Positions 1 to 4,513 of a stretch of DNA of 6,362 bases are shown piece after piece. Origin of the DNA: CAYRUP01 sp964578975 (GTDB lineage Bacteria; Pseudomonadota; Gammaproteobacteria; DSM-16500); NCBI GenBank assembly GCA_964578975.1, contig CAZOFA010000099.1, positions 1 through 6,362 on the forward strand. Reading direction: 5' to 3'. The notes under the pieces are model-generated. The model had not been told where the DNA came from. It was given only the letters and a program-made list of their open reading frames with translations, and searched no databases. The translations under genes and the position numbers were made by a program. Numbering within the stretch: the first letter of the stretch is position 1; every line of letters begins with the position of its first letter.

Positions 1-4
1 ATGG

Positions 5-24
5 ATTCCCGCCTTCGCGGGAAT
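5..24. repeat. ATTCCC-N8-GGGAAT palindromic repeat (REP/dRS3-like hairpin)
   Basis: Perfect inverted repeat with 8-bp arms (ATTCCCGC at 5-12, GCGGGAAT at 17-24) around a CTTC loop. It is GC-rich in an otherwise AT-rich intergenic stretch. The consensus ATTCCC-N8-GGGAAT matches the form of dispersed intergenic repeats known from several proteobacteria, for example dRS3 in Neisseria. The element lies 33 nt beyond the fis stop codon, so it may also act as a 3'-end hairpin for the fis transcript. There is no T-run after it on the minus strand, so a classical intrinsic terminator is not supported. Its copy number in the genome cannot be seen from this window. Confidence 0.7.
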
Positions 25-61
25 GACATGATGTTAATTAGGTGAATGACACGATGCTAAT
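21..61. repeat. Degenerate 18-bp direct repeat next to the hairpin
   Basis: Two 18-bp copies, 21-38 (GAATGACATGATGTTAAT) and 44-61 (GAATGACACGATGCTAAT), differ at two positions and are offset by 23 bp. The left copy starts inside the right arm of the hairpin. The right copy contains the fis stop codon (57-59). The GAATGAC start of each copy is the usual tail of this kind of palindromic repeat, so the second copy may be a remnant of a repeat unit that slid into the end of fis. Confidence 0.6.
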
Positions 62-323
62 CTAACATCCCATACTGCTTCAATTTCTTGCGTAATGTCC
101 CACGCGAAATACCAAGTATATGAGCCATTCTCACTTGATTGTAATGCGTAAAATTAATTAAAACTTCAAGTAATGGACGTTCAATTTCTTCTAATAAAAT
201 CGAGTAGAAATCAATTGGTTGTTCATTACCAATGTTAGTAAAATAATTTTTTAACGTATCTTTAACTGCTTGTCTTAATGTGATGCTATCTAAGTTTTCT
301 GCTATTGCGATTTTTTCAGCCAT
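57..323 (-). CDS. fis: Fis family nucleoid-associated DNA-binding regulator
   Basis: Encodes an 88-residue Fis protein, a homodimeric nucleoid protein that bends DNA and controls transcription. Recognition rests on the C-terminal helix-turn-helix (about residues 62-86), where ILGISRGTLRKKLKQYGM is nearly the E. coli ending, and on the core with LKNYF (24-28) and IERPLLEVL (47-55). I chose the ATG at 323 because a GGAG (330-333) sits 6 nt upstream; that GGAG overlaps the other in-frame ATG at 335, which would add four residues and has no evident ribosome site. E. coli Fis has 98 residues; the missing length is all at the N-terminus, before the conserved LR (residues 16-17 here, 27-28 there). 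In many gammaproteobacteria fis follows dusB, but here the upstream neighbour is an unrelated lysine-rich gene behind a terminator. It may be one of several Fis paralogues, as in Legionella. No clear promoter was seen in 336-405. Confidence 0.95.
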   Translation of the reverse strand: MAEKIAIAENLDSITLRQAVKDTLKNYFTNIGNEQPIDFYSILLEEIERPLLEVLINFTHYNQVRMAHILGISRGTLRKKLKQYGMLD

Positions 324-329
324 AACAAA

Positions 330-333
330 CTCC
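330..333 (-). promoter_or_regulatory. Shine-Dalgarno of fis
   Basis: GGAG on the minus strand, 6 nt before the ATG at 323. It overlaps the upstream in-frame ATG (335-333), so the downstream start is preferred. Confidence 0.75.
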
Positions 334-405
334 ATTTAATTTACAATTTCCATGGCCAGTTCTATGTGATCCTGAGGAATCCATTGTGCTTGACATGTTA
401 ATATA

Positions 406-435
406 AAACTCCAACAAATCACGTTGTTGGAGTTT
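406..435 (-). terminator. Intrinsic terminator candidate after the lysine-rich gene
   Basis: Perfect 12-bp stem: AAACTCCAACAA (406-417) and TTGTTGGAGTTT (424-435) around a 6-nt loop. On the minus strand the right arm is followed by TTTTATATT, a usable although interrupted T-tract. It lies 66 nt past the stop of the lysine-rich gene and upstream of fis, so it would separate the two transcripts. The plus-strand side lacks a T-run. Confidence 0.7.
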
Positions 436-501
436 GTGAAGCCTAGCAAAGTATCATAAAACTATTTTTCGAATCCACCATGTTATAAAGTCGTAGAATT
501 C

Positions 502-1098
502 TTACTGTGTTTCAACCGTCTCAGTGGGGGAAGACGATATCGTGGGTGTTTCGTTAGATAACTCTTCTGTCATACTGTTGTTCGGCTTGTTGTAGAAATC
601 GGTGGGACGTGATTTTTTTGTTTCTTTCATCTTCGTTTTTGCAGGTTTTTTGTTGTTTTTGACACTGAGCTTTTTTTCGAGAGTCGTTAATTCTTTGTTG
701 AGTGCCATGTATTTCATTTGTTTGGCAAGAAATGCATTTTTAGTTTTGTTGACATGGTCAAGTTTGGCTGCAATTTCTTTAATAATCTTGTCAGCAAGAG
801 CAACTTGTTTTTGCGTGGTGACACGTTTTTTGTGACTGTGAGCCGGTTTTAAGCCTGCTTGTTTCTTAAGTGCAGTTTTTTGGGTGCTTTGCGCTTTTTT
901 GCTATCTGCTTTTAGCTTTTTTTCTTGTTGTTTTAGCGCAACGATTTCCTGACGATATAATTTTGCAAGTTTCATGGGGATTTGGCGAAATTCCTTTTCG
1001 ACCTTTTCTGCTAATGATAAAACACTTTGCTTAATTTTGCTGGTTTTAGCAATGGTTTTTTTCACTTTAGCATGCTTTTTGACTTTCTGTTTTGCCAT
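502..1098 (-). CDS. Lysine-rich coiled-coil-like hypothetical protein with acidic Ser/Thr tail
   Basis: I do not recognise a named family. The 198-residue product has 46 lysines (about 23%) and no cysteine or tryptophan. Residues 1-20 are a KKHAKVKK-type basic stretch, resembling histone-H1-like or nucleoid-binding tails. Residues 25-70 and 95-145 are rich in Leu, Ala, Lys, Gln and Glu and look helical, probably coiled coil. The last lysine is residue 171; residues 172-198 have no Lys or Arg, five Glu, and many Ser, Thr and Pro. No signal peptide or membrane segment is visible. I chose the ATG at 1098 because AGAAGG (1109-1114) lies upstream, 10 nt away (slightly long); an in-frame ATG at 1146 would add 16 residues but lies only about 12 nt after the predicted transcription start and has no ribosome site. 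It could be a nucleoid/RNA-binding protein or, if the host has a Dot/Icm system, a secreted protein. Both ideas are inference. Confidence 0.75.
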   Translation of the reverse strand: MAKQKVKKHAKVKKTIAKTSKIKQSVLSLAEKVEKEFRQIPMKLAKLYRQEIVALKQQEKKLKADSKKAQSTQKTALKKQAGLKPAHSHKKRVTTQKQVALADKIIKEIAAKLDHVNKTKNAFLAKQMKYMALNKELTTLEKKLSVKNNKKPAKTKMKETKKSRPTDFYNKPNNSMTEELSNETPTISSSPTETVETQ

Positions 1099-1108
1099 GG
1101 GTGACAAT

Positions 1109-1114
1109 CCTTCT
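1109..1114 (-). promoter_or_regulatory. Shine-Dalgarno of the lysine-rich gene
   Basis: AGAAGG on the minus strand, 10 nt before the ATG at 1098. The spacing is a little long, but no better site precedes the alternative ATG at 1146. Confidence 0.5.
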
Positions 1115-1164
1115 CTATAAAATTTTAAGACGGTAAAATTTAACATTCGTGCGCACGGAAGTCT

Positions 1165-1193
1165 AGTATATAAAACGTGATAGTTGATTTCAG
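1165..1193 (-). promoter_or_regulatory. Sigma70-type promoter candidate for the lysine-rich gene
   Basis: On the minus strand a TATACT -10 box (1165-1170, 5/6) lies 17 bp from CTGAAA (1188-1193, 4/6 to TTGACA). Transcription would start near 1158, giving a leader of about 60 nt before the ATG at 1098. A perfect 10-bp palindrome, CGTGCGCACG (1148-1157), follows the predicted start immediately and could be an operator. Confidence 0.5.
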
Positions 1194-1380
1194 CGCAAGA
1201 AATTATTAAAGTACTCTACACCAACATTGGTTTAACTTACCTTTAAGTAAAACTTAGCAAAGCGTGAATTGAACTAGGTTTTGAGAGCAGATCCGCCATT
1301 AGCATGAATATTCAGGAATTTTATCTTATTAACCCTTATCTCACATATCACACGTGCTACGATGTCATAGGAGTCATTGC
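1194..1380. other. Divergent intergenic region upstream of proQ
   Basis: This AT-rich non-coding stretch between the lysine-rich gene promoter and proQ should hold the proQ promoter. The best plus-strand match is weak: TTGAGA (1281-1286, 5/6) with a 17-bp spacer to ATGAAT (1304-1309, 3/6). The latter overlaps a perfect 10-bp palindrome TGAATATTCA (1305-1314). No convincing small RNA gene or terminator was seen. Confidence 0.35.
1369..1373 (+). promoter_or_regulatory. Shine-Dalgarno of the proQ-like gene
   Basis: AGGAG placed 7 nt before the ATG at 1381. It fixes that start against the in-frame ATG at 1354, which would add nine residues. Confidence 0.85.
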
Positions 1381-1908
1381 ATGAGTAATCCAAGTTTAAA
1401 AGATCAGCTAAAAGCATTATCCATGGGACTTTCTTCTGCAAAGGAAGATGCAGCGCCACGTGCGAAAAAAGAAAAGAAAAAAATGCATCGACCAGATGCT
1501 GCTCCCGATAAAAGTACCAAACAAAAACCTGCTTGGCTGGAGCACGCACAATATGGGGTTGAACTTTTAAAAGCATATTTTCCAAATTGTTTTAAAGAAT
1601 TAAAGGAAATTAAGCCGTTAAAAGTGGGCATCAAACAAGATTTGGTAAAGCATTTAAGCACTCGGGAAGATATCGTGATTGGGGATAAGGCTTGCATGGT
1701 GAATAGTCTGGCTTATTACGTCAATTCAGTCGCGTATCACAAAAGTATGGTATTAGGCGAAACACGCATTGATTTGGATGGAAATCCAGTGGGTTTGGTT
1801 GTTGCTGAAGAAGCACAATATTCTGCTGAATGCCGTAAAGCGAAATTGCAAAAAAAGCAATTGCCTCATGCTACACTTCAACAACCGGAGACTGAACTAC
1901 AAAAGTGA
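1381..1908 (+). CDS. ProQ/FinO-domain RNA chaperone
   Basis: A 175-residue RNA-binding protein of the ProQ/FinO family, which binds structured small RNAs and mRNA 3' ends. Residues 1-50 are a polar, basic extension with a KKEKKK run (29-34), likely disordered. The FinO domain covers about 52-157, with YFPNCF (66-71), KPLKVGIKQDLV (78-89) and TRIDLDGNPVG (128-138). The Tudor-like C-terminal domain of E. coli ProQ (232 residues) is absent, so the plan is closer to FinO or to the Legionella competence regulator RocC. By my recalled alignment, E. coli Y70 and R80 correspond to Y119 and R129, while R58 and R62 are replaced by V107 and A111. AGGAG 7 nt upstream sets the start. The permease gene begins 29 nt downstream with no terminator between, so the two may be cotranscribed. 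The family call is firm; whether it is the ProQ or RocC orthologue is open, so no symbol is given. Confidence 0.92.
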   Translation: MSNPSLKDQLKALSMGLSSAKEDAAPRAKKEKKKMHRPDAAPDKSTKQKPAWLEHAQYGVELLKAYFPNCFKELKEIKPLKVGIKQDLVKHLSTREDIVIGDKACMVNSLAYYVNSVAYHKSMVLGETRIDLDGNPVGLVVAEEAQYSAECRKAKLQKKQLPHATLQQPETELQK

Positions 1909-1937
1909 AAGATATGTAATGAGGGATAGATATTGTC

Positions 1938-3515
1938 ATGGAATTAAATAGACGTTTTACTCCCATCAGTTTACTCATGCTGAGTATTAACGGCATGATT
2001 GGTTCAGCCTGGTTATTCGCTCCGTTTTATTCAGCAAAAATTGCCGGATCTTCTGCGATTATTGCTTGGGTGATTGGTGGTGGTGCAACTGCAATTGTTG
2101 CGCTCACATTTGCTGAATTATCGGTTCTTTTGCCGGTCGCGGGCGGCACTGCGCAAATTCCACAATTGAGCCATGGTGCATTTACCAGTTTTGTGTTGAG
2201 TTGGATTGCATGGCTTTCTGCACTCACGATGGCGCCCATTGAGGTGCAAGCGGTGTTGCAGTATGCATCGACTTATTTTACTTCATTAACCTATCAAGAG
2301 AATGGCGTCCCGTTACTCAGTGCGATTGGTTTAGTGTGGGCGACACTTTTAATGTTATCTTTCTGCATTATTAACGTCGTCAGTTTTAAAGGACTGATCC
2401 GTTTTAATTTTTTATTATTTTTATTTAAAGTCATCGTTATTGTTTTAACCATCGTCACATTAATCAAATTAAATTTTCATGTCACAAATTTTTCAGGACT
2501 TGCATCCAGTAGAAGTGTTCAAGGTTGGCAAGCGATTTTGACGGCAGTGGCAACGGGTGGAATTGCATTTGCATTTACTGGATTTAAACACGGCGTTGAG
2601 TTGGCGGGTGAAGCAAAAAATAAAGCGATCACCATTCCAGTCGCGATTGTCGGTTCTGTACTCTGTTGTTTGTTACTTTATCTTGGCTTGCAAATTGCTT
2701 TTATCGGTGCATTAGAACCGAGTGCATTAATCAATGGCTGGCATCATCTCACTTTTGTCGGCGATGTGGGACCCTTTGCGGGTTTGGTGGCGGGACTCGG
2801 CATTATTTGGCTATTGAAAATGCTTTACATTGATGCCGCCGTTTCACCGACTGGTGCGGGGCTGATTTATGTCACATCCACCGCACGTATTTTATATGCG
2901 ATGAGTCAAATTGGTTACGTGCCACGTTTTCTGACACGACTCAACAAAGAAAATTTTCCAGTTGCCGCAATTTTTGTGAATTTCATCATTGGAATGTTTT
3001 TATTTATTCCGCTCGCCGGTTGGCAAGCGATGGTGGGTTTTTTGGTGTCGGGCATGGTGATTTCCTATGCGATAGGGCCGATTGCATTATTGTGTTTGCG
3101 TTTAGAATTGCCGAAAGAAAAACGCGAGTTCCGTTTGCCGTGCGCGCACATTAGTTGTTTATTCGCATTTTATTTTTGTAATTTAATTGTCTATTGGACA
3201 GGTTGGCAAACCATTTACAAATTAGCGATTGCTATTTTAATTGGTTTTGTTGCTTTCGGAATCGCGTATTTGAGAGGAAATATAAAAAAATCGTTAGGAT
3301 TAAAATCCGCGATTTGGGTGATGCCGTATTTAGGTGGATTAATTTTATTTTCTTACCTTGGATCATTTGGCGGGAAAAACATTATTCCATTTGGCTGGGA
3401 TTTTTTAGTGATCGCAATTTTCAGTGTCGTCATATTATATCTCGCGGTGCTCAATCGCGCAGAACAAGTCTCAAAAAATTTTTTGAAGTTTGAGATCAAA
3501 CAAGAAATGACGTGA
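1938..3515 (+). CDS. APC-superfamily amino acid permease (YveA/aspartate symporter-like)
   Basis: A 525-residue inner-membrane transporter of the amino acid-polyamine-organocation family. TM1 carries the substrate-binding glycine motif (INGMIGSAW, 17-25) and TM6 the family sequence FAFTGFKHGVELAGEAKN (211-228). The TM8 region DAAVSPTGAG (299-308), followed by TARILYAMS (315-323), resembles the YveA-type aspartate:proton symporters of about 520 residues. Hydrophobic segments at about 9-30, 38-66, 83-110, 127-149, 152-177, 197-216, 234-258, 278-300, 340-360, 363-388, 403-420, 425-445, 458-475 and 484-505 suggest 14 membrane helices rather than the basic 12. The ribosome site is poor: GAGGG (1921-1925) lies 12 nt before the ATG, so translation may depend on proQ upstream. 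The substrate cannot be fixed from sequence; acidic or neutral amino acids are plausible. The stop codon is 13 nt from the stop of the converging transpeptidase gene. Confidence 0.92.
   Translation: MELNRRFTPISLLMLSINGMIGSAWLFAPFYSAKIAGSSAIIAWVIGGGATAIVALTFAELSVLLPVAGGTAQIPQLSHGAFTSFVLSWIAWLSALTMAPIEVQAVLQYASTYFTSLTYQENGVPLLSAIGLVWATLLMLSFCIINVVSFKGLIRFNFLLFLFKVIVIVLTIVTLIKLNFHVTNFSGLASSRSVQGWQAILTAVATGGIAFAFTGFKHGVELAGEAKNKAITIPVAIVGSVLCCLLLYLGLQIAFIGALEPSALINGWHHLTFVGDVGPFAGLVAGLGIIWLLKMLYIDAAVSPTGAGLIYVTSTARILYAMSQIGYVPRFLTRLNKENFPVAAIFVNFIIGMFLFIPLAGWQAMVGFLVSGMVISYAIGPIALLCLRLELPKEKREFRLPCAHISCLFAFYFCNLIVYWTGWQTIYKLAIAILIGFVAFGIAYLRGNIKKSLGLKSAIWVMPYLGGLILFSYLGSFGGKNIIPFGWDFLVIAIFSVVILYLAVLNRAEQVSKNFLKFEIKQEMT
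3469..3501. other. AT-rich inverted repeats at the convergent gene ends
   Basis: Within the last codons of the permease lie TCAAAAAATTTTTTGA (3471-3486, a perfect 16-bp palindrome), the arms TCTCAAA (3469-3475) and TTTGAGA (3489-3495), and GTTTGA/TCAAAC (3488-3493, 3496-3501). For the minus-strand transpeptidase transcript this is a short hairpin followed by a T-run at 3473-3478, so it could be a terminator inside the opposing gene. The stems are weak and loops small; part of the pattern may just reflect Lys and Phe codons. Confidence 0.3.
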
Positions 3516-3528
3516 TACGGTGAATGAT

Positions 3529-4230
3529 TTAAATTTCCCGATTCGTGATAATCACGTGCACCTTATTTCCTTCATGAAATTCTTCGTTTAACCATTTTGC
3601 ATCGGGAATAAAAAGTCGGATACAGCCATGACTCGCATTGTAACCCGGCACTTCATACGATCCATGTAAAGCATAACCACCGGAAAAAAACATGCAGTAA
3701 GGCATTGGTGCGCCACCCCGTCCAATAGGAAATTTACTCGATCGACAATCGCTTCCTTGCTTGCGATAAATATCAAATTCACCGACTTTGCTACGACAAC
3801 TGTGACCGATGTCACGACACCATTGTTGTCCACCTGAGACCGGGCCCCATCCTTGTAAGGTGCCATCGGTATCATACGCGGCCCACGCTAACACATTGGG
3901 ATGCGTCGAAATCATAATGGTTCTGGTTTTGGGTGGCTCAATCGTTTTGGGGAAAGGGGAGTAATCCAATTTTGTGCTGGGTTCCAGATTTTTTGGAATC
4001 GCAATTTTTATTCCGGGATACAAATGCGTATTCATTCGATTCACACGCATTACAAAATCTCTTTTTTCTCGATCAGGATAGAGTCGCTCCCACGAATCTT
4101 TCTTTTTCACGGCATAACAATCATAACGATCTGTCTCGCGACAAAGCTTTTGGCTGAATGTCTCCGCGAAAACAACATCACCACAAAACATGAAACCTAG
4201 AAATAGGATGACAGACCTGACAGCATTCAT
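3529..4230 (-). CDS. Periplasmic L,D-transpeptidase (ErfK/YbiS/YkuD family) with LysM-like region
   Basis: A 233-residue exported enzyme that forms 3-3 peptidoglycan cross-links or attaches proteins to peptidoglycan. Residues 1-22 are a signal peptide (hydrophobic core VILFLGFMF, probable cleavage after VVFA). Residues 38-80 resemble a divergent LysM peptidoglycan-binding module: YAVKKKDSWERLYPD, then NRMN and PGIKIAIP. The YkuD domain spans about 103-229 and holds the HG of YALHG (189-190) and the catalytic SHGCIRL motif with Cys203 and His201. There are also cysteines at 30, 38, 138, 145, 162 and 179 that could form disulfides. The ATG at 4230 has an excellent ribosome site (AAGGGGAG, 5 nt away) and gives a proper signal peptide; an upstream in-frame ATG at 4317 adds 29 residues unlike a leader. 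Legionella EnhA-type proteins belong to this family. Which reaction it performs is not resolved. Confidence 0.93.
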   Translation of the reverse strand: MNAVRSVILFLGFMFCGDVVFAETFSQKLCRETDRYDCYAVKKKDSWERLYPDREKRDFVMRVNRMNTHLYPGIKIAIPKNLEPSTKLDYSPFPKTIEPPKTRTIMISTHPNVLAWAAYDTDGTLQGWGPVSGGQQWCRDIGHSCRSKVGEFDIYRKQGSDCRSSKFPIGRGGAPMPYCMFFSGGYALHGSYEVPGYNASHGCIRLFIPDAKWLNEEFHEGNKVHVIITNREI

Positions 4231-4235
4231 TATTG

Positions 4236-4243
4236 CTCCCCTT
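4236..4243 (-). promoter_or_regulatory. Shine-Dalgarno of the L,D-transpeptidase gene
   Basis: AAGGGGAG on the minus strand, 5 nt before the ATG at 4230. It is the strongest ribosome site in the window and decides the start. Confidence 0.85.
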
Positions 4244-4258
4244 ACAATCACTGATTGT
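4244..4258. promoter_or_regulatory. 15-bp palindrome abutting the transpeptidase ribosome site
   Basis: ACAATCA (4244-4250) and TGATTGT (4252-4258) are perfect inverted repeats around one base. They start at the base next to the Shine-Dalgarno, inside the likely 5' leader. This could be a regulator operator or a small RNA hairpin controlling ribosome access. A second short palindrome, CGTTGCAACG, lies at 4278-4287. Confidence 0.4.
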
Positions 4259-4361
4259 GTTGGAGTGCAATCCATGCCGTTGCAACGCAATTCCTCGAGA
4301 ATATTTCTTAAAGCCACTATTTACACGTACTGTGCTTTGCAACTATCCTGGTACATTTATC

Positions 4362-4390
4362 AGTATAATCCTAATTTCTATTTTTGAGAA
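4362..4390 (-). promoter_or_regulatory. Sigma70-type promoter candidate for the L,D-transpeptidase gene
   Basis: On the minus strand TATACT (4362-4367, 5/6) lies 17 bp from TTCTCA (4385-4390, 4/6). Transcription would start near 4355, giving a leader of about 125 nt that contains the palindromes at 4278-4287 and 4244-4258. Confidence 0.45.
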
Positions 4391-4443
4391 ATTGGCCAAA
4401 AATGGAGATATTTTTATAAGGATCAAACAGTTAGGCAAACAAG

Positions 4444-4473
4444 TTCACAAACTACGTTAGGTTAAAATATAAC
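4444..4473 (+). promoter_or_regulatory. Sigma70-type promoter candidate for the ech-hibch operon
   Basis: TTCACA (4444-4449, 5/6 to TTGACA) and TATAAC (4468-4473, 5/6 to TATAAT) are separated by 18 bp. The start would be near 4480, about 34 nt before the ech ATG. Confidence 0.55.
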
Positions 4474-4498
4474 CATTAACTAAAATATAAGCACTTAA
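4463..4498. repeat. Imperfect 18-bp tandem duplication before ech
   Basis: The block TAAAATATAACCATTAAC (4463-4480) is followed by TAAAATATAAGCACTTAA (4481-4498); the first ten bases are identical and 14 of 18 agree overall. The first copy carries the -10 box of the predicted promoter and the second a similar TATAAG (4486-4491). Confidence 0.55.
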
Positions 4499-4513
4499 TT
4501 GGACAAAACCATT

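Noticed and set aside
1..61. CRISPR repeat or insertion-sequence end
   Set aside because: Only two degenerate copies are present, with a 5-bp gap and no transposase, so neither idea is supported.
390..407. TTGACA at 390-395 followed by TATAAA as a plus-strand promoter
   Set aside because: The two boxes are only 6 bp apart and no plus-strand gene follows.
602..835. Plus-strand open frame opposite the lysine-rich gene
   Set aside because: It is the antisense shadow of lysine codons (Phe/Leu-rich product), without a ribosome site.
1274..1697. Two minus-strand open frames across the start of proQ
   Set aside because: They lie antisense to a clear FinO-domain gene, have no ribosome site and show no recognisable domain.
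3588..4200. Several open frames overlapping the L,D-transpeptidase gene
   Set aside because: They are shadows of a gene with an intact catalytic motif and signal peptide.
4337..4369. TATAAT (4364-4369) with TTGCAA (4337-4342) as a plus-strand promoter
   Set aside because: The -10 is perfect, but the spacer is 21 bp and there is no TG extension. The same bases serve better as the minus-strand TATACT.
4190..4460. Plus-strand short open frames in the divergent region before ech
   Set aside because: They overlap the transpeptidase start and leader, lack a ribosome site and have no protein-like pattern.
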